Shown here: positions 8,914 through 17,970 of the stretch, in pieces
Position numbering within the stretch: position 1 is the stretch's first letter
How the letters are laid out: every line of letters starts with the position of its first letter
Assembly (NCBI GenBank): GCA_003527225.1
Contig: DPXQ01000014.1
Coordinates: forward strand, 1 to 42,332
Source of the DNA: Rhizobium sp.
GTDB lineage: Bacteria > Pseudomonadota > Alphaproteobacteria > Rhizobiales > Rhizobiaceae
Length of the DNA: 42,332 nucleotides
Reading direction: 5' to 3'
Notes under the pieces: model-generated
Told to the model about the DNA's origin: nothing
The model's database searches: none
The model's input: only the letters and a program-made list of their open reading frames with translations
Program-made: the position numbers and the translations under genes

Positions 8914-9954
8914 ATGAGTGAAGCCGATCGCCTGATTTCGCCCGACAAGCGCGGCGAGGACATCGACGCCACGCTGCGTCCGCAGTCGCTCGACGAGTTT
9001 ACCGGCCAGGCCGAAGCTCGCGCCAACCTCAAGATCTTCATCGAGGCCGCGAAAAATCGCGGCGAAGCGCTCGATCATGTGCTCTTCGTCGGGCCGCCGG
9101 GGCTTGGAAAGACGACGCTCGCCCAGATCATGGCCAAGGAGCTCGGCGTCAACTTCCGCTCGACCTCCGGCCCGGTGATCGCCAAGGCGGGCGATCTGGC
9201 CGCCCTGCTCACCAATCTCGAAGAGCGCGACGTCCTCTTCATCGACGAGATCCACCGCCTGAACCCGGCGGTCGAGGAAATCCTCTATCCGGCGATGGAG
9301 GATTTCCAGCTCGACCTCATCATCGGCGAGGGCCCGGCCGCCCGTTCGGTCAAGATCGACCTGTCGAAATTTACTCTCGTCGCCGCAACCACCCGCCTCG
9401 GCTTGCTGACCACGCCGCTGCGCGACCGCTTCGGCATTCCGGTGCGGCTCAATTTCTACACCGTCGAGGAACTGGAACTGATCGTCAGGCGCGGCGCCCG
9501 GCTGATGGGCCTCGGCATGACCGATGAAGGCGCACGCGAGATCGCCAGACGCGCCCGTGGCACGCCGCGCATCGCCGGCAGGCTGCTCCGCCGGGTGCGC
9601 GATTTCACCGAGGTCGCCCGCGCCGATGCCGTCACCCGCGATATCGCCGACGAGGCGTTGACACGGCTGCTGGTCGACAACATGGGCCTCGACCAACTCG
9701 ACAAGCGCTATCTCAACATGATCGCGGTGAATTTCGGCGGTGGCCCCGTCGGTATCGAAACAATCGCCGCCGGCCTCTCCGAGCCGCGCGACGCGATCGA
9801 GGACATCATCGAGCCCTATATGATCCAGCAGGGCTTCATCCAGCGCACACCGCGCGGACGCATTTTGACCGCCAATGCCTGGAAACATCTGGGCCTTCAG
9901 CCGCCCAAGGATCTCGAGGCCGCGCAATTCCGGCTGACGCTCGAGGACGACTAG
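8914..9954 (+). CDS. ruvB: Holliday junction branch migration ATPase RuvB
   Basis: AAA+ hexameric motor that drives branch migration with RuvA. 346 residues. Walker A is GPPGLGKTT at 60-68, Walker B FIDEIHRL with D111/E112, sensor 1 at [18 protein letters not shown], and the arginine/sensor 2 region [13 protein letters not shown]. The C-terminal winged helix ends [13 protein letters not shown]...AWKHLGL. It starts 103 bases after ruvA; no terminator is evident between them. The next gene begins four bases after the stop, so transcription probably continues into the DinB-family gene. Confidence 0.98.
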   Translation: MSEADRLISPDKRGEDIDATLRPQSLDEFTGQAEARANLKIFIEAAKNRGEALDHVLFVGPPGLGKTTLAQIMAKELGVNFRSTSGPVIAKAGDLAALLTNLEERDVLFIDEIHRLNPAVEEILYPAMEDFQLDLIIGEGPAARSVKIDLSKFTLVAATTRLGLLTTPLRDRFGIPVRLNFYTVEELELIVRRGARLMGLGMTDEGAREIARRARGTPRIAGRLLRRVRDFTEVARADAVTRDIADEALTRLLVDNMGLDQLDKRYLNMIAVNFGGGPVGIETIAAGLSEPRDAIEDIIEPYMIQQGFIQRTPRGRILTANAWKHLGLQPPKDLEAAQFRLTLEDD

Positions 9955-9958
9955 GGAA

Positions 9959-10525
9959 ATGAGTATCTTGTCGGATCCCACCCGCGTCTTTCGCAAGCTC
10001 GCCCGCAACAACGCACTGGCCAATTATCGGCTGCATGCCGCCTGCGCGCTCCTCAAGCCCGGCGAATTCGAAGCGCCGCGCACGAGCTTTTTCCCGTCGA
10101 TCAGGGCGACGCTCAACCACATCCTGATCGTCGACTGGTTCTATGTCGATGCGCTGGAAGGCGGAACGCTCGGGCCGAAGGCGTGGGAAGTCGAGGAGCC
10201 CTTTCCCGATCTGGCGGAACTGACGCAGGCGCAGAAGGACGTCGATATCCGGTTGCTGGCACTTTGCGACCGGCTGACCGGTGAGAGCCTAGCCGAGACG
10301 GTTCAGGTCCATCGCGGCAACCGCATTCAGCTGGACCGCAGGGACGACATTCTGAGCCATTTGTTCCAGCACCAGACGCACCATCGCGGTCAGGCGCATG
10401 CCATGTTGGCCGGAACGAGCGTGAGGCCGCCGCAACTCGATGAGTTCATAGTGGCCGACGATGCGGCCGCCAGAACCGATGAAATCGCCGTCTTCGGCTG
10501 GTCTGAAGCCGATCTGATGCGTTGA
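9959..10525 (+). CDS. DinB-family (DinB/YfiT superfamily) protein
   Basis: 188-residue four-helix-bundle protein of the DinB-like superfamily, not the DNA polymerase IV also called DinB. The presumed metal triad is present: H54 in LNHILIVDWFY and H138 and H142 in FQHQTHHRGQAH, the latter being the HxxxH motif that defines the family. Family members include bacillithiol/mycothiol-dependent transferases and proteins of unknown function; many are induced by DNA damage in Bacillus. It starts four bases after the ruvB stop, so it is probably co-transcribed with ruvCAB. Whether that reflects a repair or stress role is inference. Its 3' end is convergent with sqdC. Confidence 0.85.
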   Translation: MSILSDPTRVFRKLARNNALANYRLHAACALLKPGEFEAPRTSFFPSIRATLNHILIVDWFYVDALEGGTLGPKAWEVEEPFPDLAELTQAQKDVDIRLLALCDRLTGESLAETVQVHRGNRIQLDRRDDILSHLFQHQTHHRGQAHAMLAGTSVRPPQLDEFIVADDAAARTDEIAVFGWSEADLMR

Positions 10526-10547
10526 ACGGACGCGTCCCTGCGGGCAC

Positions 10548-11429
10548 TCAGTTCTCAGCCAGGCACTTTATCGTATCCTCGAGCAGTGCCCGTCCGCCCG
10601 GCTTCCATCCGAGCGCGCGGATCTTGTCTGTTGCCATTTCTCCAACCGCACTCTTGTCCGCCGGGTCCGGCAGCGGATGCCGGCAGCCCGTCGCCCGCTG
10701 GTAAGTGGAGAGGATCTCCCGCCTGTCGGTGACGATGTCCGAGACATTGAAGGATTGACCGCTCACCTTCGAAGCCTCTGCTTCAAGCAACAGCCTGACG
10801 GCCTGGCCGACGTCGCGGCCATGCACCTCCGTAGCCGCGCGCGGAGCGACTGGTCGACCGGCGAGATAATCGGCAAGGAGATCGTCCCACTTGTTCGGCC
10901 GCAGATTGCCGTAGACGCCTGTGAGCCTGAGGCTCGCCCCCGCGAACCCGGGAGAGGAGAGATCGGCCAGAACCTGTTCGCCCATCAGTTTGATTTCGCC
11001 ATAGAGCGTATCCGGTGAGAGGCGCAGGTCCTCCGAAAGGCAACTGTCCGCCCCCTGGCCGTCATAGACGGCGCGGCTTGAGAGAAACACGCACCGCCGA
11101 ACCCCTGCCCGCTTGGCCGTTTCGAAAAGCTTCGCGGTTCCATCGAGGTTGAGGCGTCGGAAAGTGGCCGGATCGTCCCCTTCCCCGCCGCGATACATCC
11201 CCGGCAGATGATCGAAAGCCGCATGCACGAAGAAATAGGCATCGTCGAAGGCGTCGCTCTGGTCCACATCCGGATCGAGGACCAGAGGAGCAAAGCCAAC
11301 AGGACGGGAGAAAGACTGCGGTGGTGGTTCGCGCCTTCCGCCGACCGTGACCGCATAACCGGCACCAAGCAGGTCCTCGACGATATAGCGACCGACGAGA
11401 CCGGCTCCGCCGGATACGAGGACCTTCAT
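10548..11429 (-). CDS. sqdC: NAD-dependent epimerase/dehydratase-family reductase of sulfolipid biosynthesis (SqdC-like)
   Basis: 293-residue extended short-chain dehydrogenase. The Rossmann motif is GGAGLVG (7-13). The catalytic Ser region is FLSSRAVYD and the catalytic pair Y143/K147 lies in LYGEIKLMGEQ. In Rhodobacter sphaeroides SqdC is a reductase-like protein needed for normal sulfoquinovosyl diacylglycerol synthesis; its exact reaction is not settled. The start at 11429 overlaps the upstream gene's stop as ATGA. Third and last gene of sqdB-sqdD-sqdC here. The symbol is given from gene order plus family, with less certainty than for sqdB. Confidence 0.78.
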   Translation of the reverse strand: MKVLVSGGAGLVGRYIVEDLLGAGYAVTVGGRREPPPQSFSRPVGFAPLVLDPDVDQSDAFDDAYFFVHAAFDHLPGMYRGGEGDDPATFRRLNLDGTAKLFETAKRAGVRRCVFLSSRAVYDGQGADSCLSEDLRLSPDTLYGEIKLMGEQVLADLSSPGFAGASLRLTGVYGNLRPNKWDDLLADYLAGRPVAPRAATEVHGRDVGQAVRLLLEAEASKVSGQSFNVSDIVTDRREILSTYQRATGCRHPLPDPADKSAVGEMATDKIRALGWKPGGRALLEDTIKCLAEN

Positions 11430-12298
11430 GCGGCCTCCGTCTTGGCGGGGTTGGCAAGCGCGCCGATTTCGGGAATGCCCTCCCCCGAGTAATAGGCCTG
11501 CCAGAGGTCGATCAGCGGCTTCAGCGCCGCGGCCTTCGGGTGATCGATCTCCCAGGGCTTCTCGTACTGGTAATGAAGCACCGAGACGTTCTTCCACTCC
11601 CAGAGCTCGGGCAGATTGAACCACACATATTGCAGCATGTTCATGAAGACCGGCAGGCCATGCCAGTCGGGAAAGAAGCTTTCGAGGAATGTCTGGTCCG
11701 TACGCCGCCAGAACACGCCCGGCTGGTCGAGCGTTTTCAGCATCGCCTCGAAGGTGGCGAGCGAGGGTTGCGCGACGAACACGCCCGAATTCAGCCGATG
11801 AAAATCGGCGAGGCTCTCATAGACATTGGGCGCGGCGGAAAATTCCGGATAATCGAACAACTTGTCGATATTCTTCAGCACGATCGCATCGGCATCGATG
11901 AAAATGCACGCCTTGTAGTCGATCAGTTGCCAGAGCCGGAGCTTGCAGAAATTGTCGAGCGGCGAATGAAACGCCGGCTTGCGCCCCTTGGTGAAAGGGG
12001 CAGTCGCGTGGAGATTGCCCCGCGCATGTCGCTGATTGAAATCCTCCGACAACGGGAGATGCTCGACCTCCACCATCCGGCATCCGAGAGCTACGAGTGG
12101 ATCCAGGGCCTCCGCATCGACCCCGCAGGTAAAGAGCACGACGATATCCGCGTGACTGCCGGTGAGGCCGATCGAGCGGGCGAGCGCCGTTGCGCCCATG
12201 GCATAGTCGGCATTGGTGACAAGCGTCACATAGGCATCCCGCGAGCCGGCCGTCGTGGCGGGGCGGATGCCCCGCAACATTTCACTCCCCATCATCAT
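11426..12298 (-). CDS. sqdD: Glycosyltransferase of sulfolipid biosynthesis (GT8/glycogenin-like, SqdD-like)
   Basis: About 290 residues, GT-A fold. AYVTLVTNADYAMGATALARS is typical of the glycogenin-like GT8 group; the excerpt is one continuous N-terminal motif near residues 22-42. The metal/nucleotide-binding DAD at 135-137 lies in CIFIDADAIVLKNID. LNSGVFVAQPS and YVWFNLPELWEW follow. In R. sphaeroides SqdD is the putative transferase moving sulfoquinovose from UDP to the lipid acceptor. The start is ambiguous: ATG 12298 overlaps the sqdB stop as ATGA, but ATG 12280 has a strong GGGGAG six bases before it and may be the true start. Cytoplasmic face of the membrane by function. Confidence 0.82.
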   Translation of the reverse strand: MMMGSEMLRGIRPATTAGSRDAYVTLVTNADYAMGATALARSIGLTGSHADIVVLFTCGVDAEALDPLVALGCRMVEVEHLPLSEDFNQRHARGNLHATAPFTKGRKPAFHSPLDNFCKLRLWQLIDYKACIFIDADAIVLKNIDKLFDYPEFSAAPNVYESLADFHRLNSGVFVAQPSLATFEAMLKTLDQPGVFWRRTDQTFLESFFPDWHGLPVFMNMLQYVWFNLPELWEWKNVSVLHYQYEKPWEIDHPKAAALKPLIDLWQAYYSGEGIPEIGALANPAKTEAA

Positions 12299-13515
12299 GA
12301 CACGGATTTCAGCTTCTTGCCTTCCGGGTCGCGATTGAGCGTCTTGGCGATATCCTTTGTCCAGGCCGATACCGCAGGGACGCGCGAACGGTCGACGCGA
12401 TAGGCGAACTTCTTCGCCACATCGACGATCTCCTCCAGCAACCCGCCCTCGAGCGTCGTCGGCGCGAGGCCGAGGCCGAGGAACTTCTCGTTCTTGACGA
12501 TCAGGTCGTTTTCGGGGGCCTCCTTGCGCGGATTGGGAAGCCACGCGATCTCCGCACCGGACATCTTGGCGATCATCTCGGCAAGATCACGCACCCTGTG
12601 GGTTTCGGTCATCTGGTTGAAGATCTCGACTCGGGAACCGCCGGCTGGAGGATTGTTGAGCGCGATCTCGATGCAGCGCACGGAATCTTGGATGTGGATG
12701 AAGGCGCGCGTCTGGCCGCCGGTCCCGTGAACGGTCAGGGGATAGCCGATCGCCGCCTGTATCAGGAAGCGGTTGAGAACCGTGCCGTAATCGCCGTCGT
12801 AGTCGAAGCGGTTGACGAGTTGGGGATGACGGCGGGTCTGCTCAGTGTGGGTTCCCCAGACGATGCCCTGATGCAGGTCGGTGATCCGGAGACCGTCATT
12901 CTTGGCGTAGAACTGGAACAGAAGCTGATCCAGGCACTTCGTCATGTGGTAGATCGAGCCGGGATTGGCCGGATAGAGGATTTCCTGGGAAACCGTTTCC
13001 CCCTGGGTGGTCTCTATACCGACCGGAAGATAGCCTTCCGGAATCGCGGCGCCCACCGTCGAATAGCCATAGACGCCCATGGTTCCGAGATGAACGAGAT
13101 GCGAATCGAGATTAAGCTCGACCAACGCGTTCAGCAGATTATGGGTCGCGTTGACATTGTTGTTGACCGTATAGTTCTTGTGGCGATCGCTCTTCATGGA
13201 GTAGGGAGCGGCGCGCTGTTCGGCGAAATGGATGATGGCGTCCGGACGGTACTCCGCCAACCAGTTCTTGAGCAGCTCATAGTCCTTGGCCAGATCGATC
13301 AAATGAAAATGGATGCGCCTTCCGGTTTCCGCATGCCAGATACGGGTACGCTCCTGGATCGAATCCATCGGCGTCAGCGATTGCACACCGAGTTCTGTAT
13401 CGATCCACCGCCGGGACAGATTGTCGAGGATGTGAACATCGTGACCGGCATCGGAAAGATGCAGCGATGTGGGCCATCCGACAAATCCGTCACCACCCAT
13501 AACTGCTATTTTCAT
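12295..13515 (-). CDS. sqdB: UDP-sulfoquinovose synthase
   Basis: Converts UDP-glucose and sulfite to UDP-sulfoquinovose, the head-group donor of sulfolipid. 406-residue extended SDR with NAD-binding GGDGFVGW (7-14). The catalytic set matches plant SQD1: T145 in LGTMGVYGYS, Y189 and K193 in SIYHMTK. HFAEQRAAPYSM and GTHTEQTRRHPQLVNRFDYDG flank the sulfite/sugar pocket, and GTGGQTRAFIHIQD is the conserved C-terminal substrate loop. ATG 13515 follows AGGAG by eight bases and gives the canonical MKIAVMGGDG start. Leads the sqdBDC unit, which in rhizobia makes sulfoquinovosyl diacylglycerol, a lipid that helps replace phospholipids when phosphate is scarce. Confidence 0.95.
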   Translation of the reverse strand: MKIAVMGGDGFVGWPTSLHLSDAGHDVHILDNLSRRWIDTELGVQSLTPMDSIQERTRIWHAETGRRIHFHLIDLAKDYELLKNWLAEYRPDAIIHFAEQRAAPYSMKSDRHKNYTVNNNVNATHNLLNALVELNLDSHLVHLGTMGVYGYSTVGAAIPEGYLPVGIETTQGETVSQEILYPANPGSIYHMTKCLDQLLFQFYAKNDGLRITDLHQGIVWGTHTEQTRRHPQLVNRFDYDGDYGTVLNRFLIQAAIGYPLTVHGTGGQTRAFIHIQDSVRCIEIALNNPPAGGSRVEIFNQMTETHRVRDLAEMIAKMSGAEIAWLPNPRKEAPENDLIVKNEKFLGLGLAPTTLEGGLLEEIVDVAKKFAYRVDRSRVPAVSAWTKDIAKTLNRDPEGKKLKSVS

Positions 13516-13639
13516 GGAATCGTCTCCTGTGCCAGTTAAGCTCGAATTCTGATAATGCCGATTTGTGACAGAACTACAATGGTGGCGTAAGGGGTCTCCA
13601 ATATCCCTGGCCTGCCGCGCGATCGCAAAGGATAACCGA

Positions 13640-14092
13640 ATGAAAAACAAGCAGATTTCTATTTGCGGCGAGCTTTCGGACAACGGCCACAGGCTGCACC
13701 AGCGAGTCTATTATGAAGACACCGATTTTTCCGGCCTCGTCTACCACGCCCGCTATCTTCATTTTCTGGAGCGCGGCCGCACGGACTATCTCAGATGTCT
13801 CGGCGTGGAGCAGAGCGCCCTGCTCGGCATCGATGAAGAGGGCCTGGTCTTCGTGGTTCACAAGATGGAAATCGACTTCAAGAGTCCGGCGCGCATGGAC
13901 GATATTCTCGAAATCGCGACCAGGACGACCAGGGCCGGCGGCGCCAAGATGGTGCTCGAACAGGAGATCCTTCGTGACGGGACTCAACTGATCGCTGCCA
14001 GAGTCGTGATTGCGGTCGTCAACCGCAACGGTCGTCCACGCCGACTTCCGGAAGGGCTTGCGCAGCAATTCCTGAACTCCAGTGCCACCTGA
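13640..14092 (+). CDS. ybgC: Tol-Pal-associated acyl-CoA thioesterase YbgC
   Basis: 150-residue hot-dog fold thioesterase. HQRVYYEDTDFSGLVYHARYL... is the 4-hydroxybenzoyl-CoA thioesterase-type active-site segment (catalytic Asp in YEDTDFSG, about residue 32), followed by LERGRTDYLRCLGV. YbgC hydrolyses short acyl-CoAs and is encoded at the head of tol-pal clusters in most proteobacteria. ATG 13640 is chosen because AAGGAT precedes it and it gives the family-length N-terminus. A 213-base gap separates it from tolQ, so it may not be strictly co-transcribed with it. Confidence 0.92.
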   Translation: MKNKQISICGELSDNGHRLHQRVYYEDTDFSGLVYHARYLHFLERGRTDYLRCLGVEQSALLGIDEEGLVFVVHKMEIDFKSPARMDDILEIATRTTRAGGAKMVLEQEILRDGTQLIAARVVIAVVNRNGRPRRLPEGLAQQFLNSSAT

Positions 14093-14259
14093 AAGTCGAT
14101 CGGCCCTAACGCTCTCTTAACCATAATGATGTCTTACTGGCATTATGAGGATTTGTGCGCTGCACGCCTTCGTTTGACCAAAATTGAACGCAAAAAGGCA
14201 GTCTGGGAGCTTGAAGCGGATGGCGACCGGATATTTCTTTTACAGAAGCATTCTTGAAC

Positions 14260-14289
14260 CGCCCGGTCTTGCGCCGGGCGTTTGGATTT
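14260..14289 (+). terminator. GC-rich stem-loop with T-rich tail 17 bases before tolQ
   Basis: CGCCCGG (14260-14266), seven-base loop, CCGGGCG (14274-14280), then TTTGGATTT. It has the form of an intrinsic terminator or attenuator for ybgC transcripts, placed immediately upstream of the tolQ start at 14306. It could end ybgC transcription or modulate read-through into tolQRAB. Confidence 0.5.
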
Positions 14290-14305
14290 CGGGGACAAGA
14301 GAGCA

Positions 14306-15022
14306 ATGGAACAAGTAGGATTGGCCGCAACGACCGACGTGAGCCTTTGGTCGCTGTTCATCGAAGCAGGCTTTGTGGTGAAGCTCGTCATGCTCGGACT
14401 GATCGCGGCATCGGTCTGGACGTGGGCGATCGTCATCGACAAGATCATGAGCTACGCCAAGGCCCGGCGCCAGTTCGACCAGTTCGAACAGGTTTTCTGG
14501 TCCGGGCAATCGCTCGAAGAACTTTACCGGACACTTGCCGAGCGCTCCAATACCGGCCTCAGCGCGATCTTCGTCGCGGCGATGCGCGAGTGGAAGAAGT
14601 CGTTCGAACGCGGCGCCCGCTCTCCGATTGGTTTGCAGATGCGTATAGACCGGGCCATGGACGTAACGCTCGCCCGCGAGTCGGAACAGCTGGAGGGCCG
14701 GCTCGGATCGCTCGCGACCATCGGATCCTCCGCTCCCTTCGTCGGCCTCTTCGGCACGGTGGTCGGCATCATGACCTCGTTCCAGGCGATCGCCGGCTCG
14801 AAGTCCACCAACCTTGCGGTCGTCGCTCCCGGTATCGCCGAGGCGCTTCTGGCGACCGCCATCGGTCTGGTTGCGGCTATCCCAGCGGTTATCGCGTACA
14901 ACAAGTTTTCCGGCGAGGCAGGGAAGCTGACGGCCCGCATGGAAGGCTTCGCCGACGAGTTTTCCGCCATTCTTTCGCGCCAGATCGATGAGAAGCTGCA
15001 GCCGCGTCAGGCTGCACAGTAA
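14306..15022 (+). CDS. tolQ: Tol-Pal system proton channel subunit TolQ
   Basis: 238-residue inner-membrane protein of the ExbB/TolQ/MotA family. With TolR it forms the proton-motive-force channel that energises TolA during outer-membrane constriction. TM1 is near residues 18-42 (FVVKLVMLGLIAASVWTWAIV). The long cytoplasmic loop contains the EQLEGRLGSLATIGS segment. TM2/TM3 are formed by PFVGLFGTVVGIMTSF and AEALLATAIGLVAAIPAVIAY, including the conserved pore Thr/Pro positions. ATG 14306 (MEQVGLAATTDVS) is the family start; an ATG eight codons earlier has no ribosome binding site. tolR follows after 26 bases. Confidence 0.96.
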   Translation: MEQVGLAATTDVSLWSLFIEAGFVVKLVMLGLIAASVWTWAIVIDKIMSYAKARRQFDQFEQVFWSGQSLEELYRTLAERSNTGLSAIFVAAMREWKKSFERGARSPIGLQMRIDRAMDVTLARESEQLEGRLGSLATIGSSAPFVGLFGTVVGIMTSFQAIAGSKSTNLAVVAPGIAEALLATAIGLVAAIPAVIAYNKFSGEAGKLTARMEGFADEFSAILSRQIDEKLQPRQAAQ

Positions 15023-15048
15023 AACGAGTCGGCAACGGAGACGAATTG

Positions 15049-15510
15049 ATGGCAATGTCAGTTGGATCGAATGGCGGAGGCGGCGGAGGCCGTCGCGGAT
15101 CGCGTCGCGGCGGCGGCAAGCGCGCGCCGATGAGCGAAATCAACGTGACCCCGCTGGTCGACGTCATGCTGGTTCTCCTGATCATCTTCATGGTGGCCGC
15201 GCCGATGATGACAGTGGGCGTGCCCATCGACCTGCCCGAGACCCAGGCAAAGGCGATGAACGCCGATACGCAGCCGATCACCATCTCTGTCAATCCGGCT
15301 GGCGAAATCTATCTGCAGGAAACCCCGATCGCCATTGACGAGGTTGTTGCCAAGCTCGAGGCAATCGCCACCACGGGATACAACGAGCGCATCTATGTGC
15401 GCGGCGACACGGCTGCCGCCTACGGCACCGTAATGAAGGTCATGGCCCGGATTTCCTCTGCCGGGTTCAAGAATATCGGCCTGGTGACGCTACAAGAACA
15501 GGATAAGTGA
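15049..15510 (+). CDS. tolR: Tol-Pal system protein TolR
   Basis: 153-residue ExbD/TolR protein: a short cytoplasmic N-terminus that is very glycine/arginine-rich, one TM (PLVDVMLVLLIIFMVAAPMM, about residues 34-53) with the proton-carrying Asp in LVDVM, and a periplasmic domain. MSEINVTPLVDVML is the family signature. ATG 15049 has GGAG eight bases upstream; a TTG directly before it is less likely. The glycine-rich head (GGGGGGRRGSRRGGGKR) is positively charged and probably faces the cytoplasm. Confidence 0.96.
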   Translation: MAMSVGSNGGGGGGRRGSRRGGGKRAPMSEINVTPLVDVMLVLLIIFMVAAPMMTVGVPIDLPETQAKAMNADTQPITISVNPAGEIYLQETPIAIDEVVAKLEAIATTGYNERIYVRGDTAAAYGTVMKVMARISSAGFKNIGLVTLQEQDK

Positions 15511-15519
15511 TTAGGCGCG

Positions 15520-16620
15520 ATGAAAGGCAGTCTCGTCACATCGGCTATACTGCATGGCGTGGCGCTCGCGTGGGCGCTGCTATCCCTCGGCGCGCCCGCC
15601 TCGTTCGAGGTCGCTGACGTGGAAGCGCTCCCCGTCGACATCATTCCGATCGAGGAAATGACGCAGATCCAGCAGGGCGACAAGAACGCGCCCGTGCGCG
15701 AGAAGGCCGCCCCCGTCCCCACCAAGAAGCCGACCCCGGTCGACAATGCCGAAAACGTCGGCGACAACGAGATCGATATGAAGTCGCCGCCGACACCGGA
15801 AAAGAAGCCTCAGCAGACGGAGGTGGCGGCAGCGCCGGAAAAGGTCGAGAAGGTCCAACCGACCAAGGATACCGTATCAAACGATATCAAGCAGATCATC
15901 AAGGAAGAGACCTCCGCCGCTCCGTCGACCGAGGTGGCCAAGGCCGAACCGACCCCCGAGGTAAAGCCCGAGCCGACACCACAGGCAACTCCCGAGGCAC
16001 CGCCCCAGGAGGCCGCACCGGAGGAAATCCCCCTCCCCGAGAACGTCCCCGTGCCGGTTGCCAAACCGAAACCGAAGCCCGCCGAGACAAAGCCCGCCGA
16101 GACCAAGCCGGCCGAAGCGCAGGCGGCCAAGGCCCCGGATCGCAAGCAGGACACCAAGACCGAGGAAACGGCCAAATCGAAGTCGACCAAGGAAAGCGAC
16201 TTCAATGCCGACGAAGTAGCGGCGCTCCTCAACAAGACCGACGCGGCCGGCGGTGGTGCCAAGCGCACGACCGACGAGGCAGCCCTTGGAGGCAAGAAAA
16301 CCACGAGCGGTACGAAGTTGAGCCAGAGCGAGATGGATGCGCTGCGCGGCCAGATCCAGAACAACTGGTCGATCATTCCCGGCATGGCGGATGCGACCGA
16401 CGTTCGCATCCAGGTGAAGTTCCGGCTCGATGAATCCGGCGCCATCATCGGCGATCCGGAAGTTACGGCCAGCGGCGGTTCGCCTTCTGCCCAGCAGGTG
16501 CTGATGGGCGGCGCGCGGCGTGCGGTTCTAAAATCCTCCCCCTTCAAGAACCTCCCCAGGGACAAATATGACGCCTGGGAAGAGGTGATCGTCAATTTCG
16601 ACCCCAGCGAACTGCTGTAA
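15520..16620 (+). CDS. tolA: Tol-Pal system protein TolA (TonB-like energy transducer)
   Basis: 366 residues. A single N-terminal TM (about 5-24, with SAILHGVALAWALLSL) carries the Ser-His pair that contacts TolQR. A long periplasmic region of about 220 residues is rich in Pro, Lys, Glu and Ala, with PEPTP-like units and three PAETK repeats near residues 187-201. The C-terminal TonB-like domain (about 265-366) contains MDALRGQIQNNWSIIPG and AVLKSSPFKNLP. It links the inner-membrane motor to TolB/Pal. It starts nine bases after tolR. It is recognised by gene order and architecture, since the linker itself is not conserved. Confidence 0.93.
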   Translation: MKGSLVTSAILHGVALAWALLSLGAPASFEVADVEALPVDIIPIEEMTQIQQGDKNAPVREKAAPVPTKKPTPVDNAENVGDNEIDMKSPPTPEKKPQQTEVAAAPEKVEKVQPTKDTVSNDIKQIIKEETSAAPSTEVAKAEPTPEVKPEPTPQATPEAPPQEAAPEEIPLPENVPVPVAKPKPKPAETKPAETKPAEAQAAKAPDRKQDTKTEETAKSKSTKESDFNADEVAALLNKTDAAGGGAKRTTDEAALGGKKTTSGTKLSQSEMDALRGQIQNNWSIIPGMADATDVRIQVKFRLDESGAIIGDPEVTASGGSPSAQQVLMGGARRAVLKSSPFKNLPRDKYDAWEEVIVNFDPSELL

Positions 16621-16641
16621 GAGCTGAAAGGCTTGAACCTT

Positions 16642-17949
16642 ATGAGAAAACGCTCCTTCTTCCGTCTCCTGATCGTCATCGCCGGTCTGACCGGCGCCTT
16701 TGCGACACCGGCAAGCGCGGTAGTCGAGATCAATATCAACAAGGGCAACGTCGAGCCGCTCCCGATCGCGGTCAGTGATTTCGTCTCTTCCGACGACATC
16801 GGGGCCAGGATTTCCGCCGTGATCGAAGCCGATCTGAAGCGCTCCGGCCTTTTCGCTCCGGTCAACCGCGCTGCATTCATCGAGAAGATCTCCAATCCCG
16901 ATCAGCCGCCCCGTTTCGAGGACTGGAAGGTTGTGAACGCGCAGGCCCTCGTCGTCGGGCGCATCAGCAAGGAAGGGGACGGCCGTCTGCGCGCCGAATT
17001 CCGCCTCTGGGATACCTTTGCCGGCCAGCAGATGACCGGTCAGCAGTTTTTCACCCAGCCGGAAAACTGGCGGCGCGTGGCCCATATCATCGCCGATGCG
17101 ATCTATGAGCGCGTGACCGGCGAGAAGGGCTATTTCGACACCCGCGTCGTCTTCGTCTCGGAAAGCGGTTCGAAAGCTGACCGCAAGCGTCAGCTCGCCA
17201 TCATGGACCAGGATGGCGAGAACGTCCGCATGCTGACCAATACGAACGATATCGTTCTGACGCCTCGTTTCTCGCCGAGCCGTCAGGAAGTCACTTACAT
17301 GTCCTTCGAGGGCAACCAGCCGCGCGTCTATCTGCTGCAGCTGGAAACCGGGCAGCGCGAAGTGGTCGGGAACTTTCCCGGCATGACCTTCAGCCCGCGC
17401 TTCTCGCCCGACGGCCAGCGCGTGATCATGAGTCTCCAGCAGGGCGGCAATGCCAATATCTACACCATGGACCTGCGTTCGCGCACGACGACGCGGCTGA
17501 CCAGCACGGCGGCGATCGATACCTCGCCGTCCTACTCCCCGGATGGCTCGCGTATCGTTTTCGAAAGCGACCGTGGCGGCCGCCAGCAGCTCTACGTCAT
17601 GAATGCCGACGGCACCGGCCAGCAGCGCATTTCCTTCGGCGATGGTTCCTATTCGACGCCGGTCTGGTCACCGCGCGGCGATCTGATCGCTTTCACCAAG
17701 CAATCGGGCGGGAAGTTCTCGATCGGCGTCATGAAGACCGACGGTTCGGGCGAGCGCATCCTGACGACCGGCTTCCACAACGAGGGTCCGACCTGGGCTC
17801 CGAACGGTCGCGTGATCATGTTTTTCCGCCAGGCGGCCGGTGCCGGCGGACCGCAACTCTATTCGATCGACCTGACCGGCTACAACGAACAGCTCATCCG
17901 CACGCCGACCTACGCCTCCGACCCGGCCTGGTCGCCGCTCCTTGAATGA
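16642..17949 (+). CDS. tolB: Tol-Pal system beta-propeller protein TolB
   Basis: 435-residue periplasmic protein. Signal peptide 1-26 (ending GAFATPASA), N-terminal alpha/beta domain (to about residue 165) containing [13 protein letters not shown] and [17 protein letters not shown], then a six-bladed propeller built from repeated units such as [50 protein letters not shown] and [16 protein letters not shown]. It shuttles between Pal and TolA. ATG 16642 is preferred over a TTG three codons earlier because AAAGG lies ten bases upstream and the signal peptide begins with RKR there. Confidence 0.97.
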   Translation: MRKRSFFRLLIVIAGLTGAFATPASAVVEININKGNVEPLPIAVSDFVSSDDIGARISAVIEADLKRSGLFAPVNRAAFIEKISNPDQPPRFEDWKVVNAQALVVGRISKEGDGRLRAEFRLWDTFAGQQMTGQQFFTQPENWRRVAHIIADAIYERVTGEKGYFDTRVVFVSESGSKADRKRQLAIMDQDGENVRMLTNTNDIVLTPRFSPSRQEVTYMSFEGNQPRVYLLQLETGQREVVGNFPGMTFSPRFSPDGQRVIMSLQQGGNANIYTMDLRSRTTTRLTSTAAIDTSPSYSPDGSRIVFESDRGGRQQLYVMNADGTGQQRISFGDGSYSTPVWSPRGDLIAFTKQSGGKFSIGVMKTDGSGERILTTGFHNEGPTWAPNGRVIMFFRQAAGAGGPQLYSIDLTGYNEQLIRTPTYASDPAWSPLLE

Positions 17950-17970
17950 GGCGCAATTGCGCCTCTTTGT
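17948..17970 (+). terminator. Palindrome overlapping the tolB stop codon, followed by TTTGTT
   Basis: GAGGCGCAATTGCGCCTC (17948-17965) is a perfect 18-base palindrome that shares the last bases of the tolB stop codon and is followed by TTTGTT. It could be a weak terminator separating tolB from pal or an RNA processing site. As pal has its own 135-base upstream region, partial termination is plausible. Confidence 0.45.

Noticed and set aside
13565..13571. CTGTCAC on the minus strand upstream of sqdB, a possible PHO box half site
   Set aside because: The expected second half site (CGGCATT at the right distance) matches only three of seven bases, so PhoB control of sqdBDC is not supported by sequence here.
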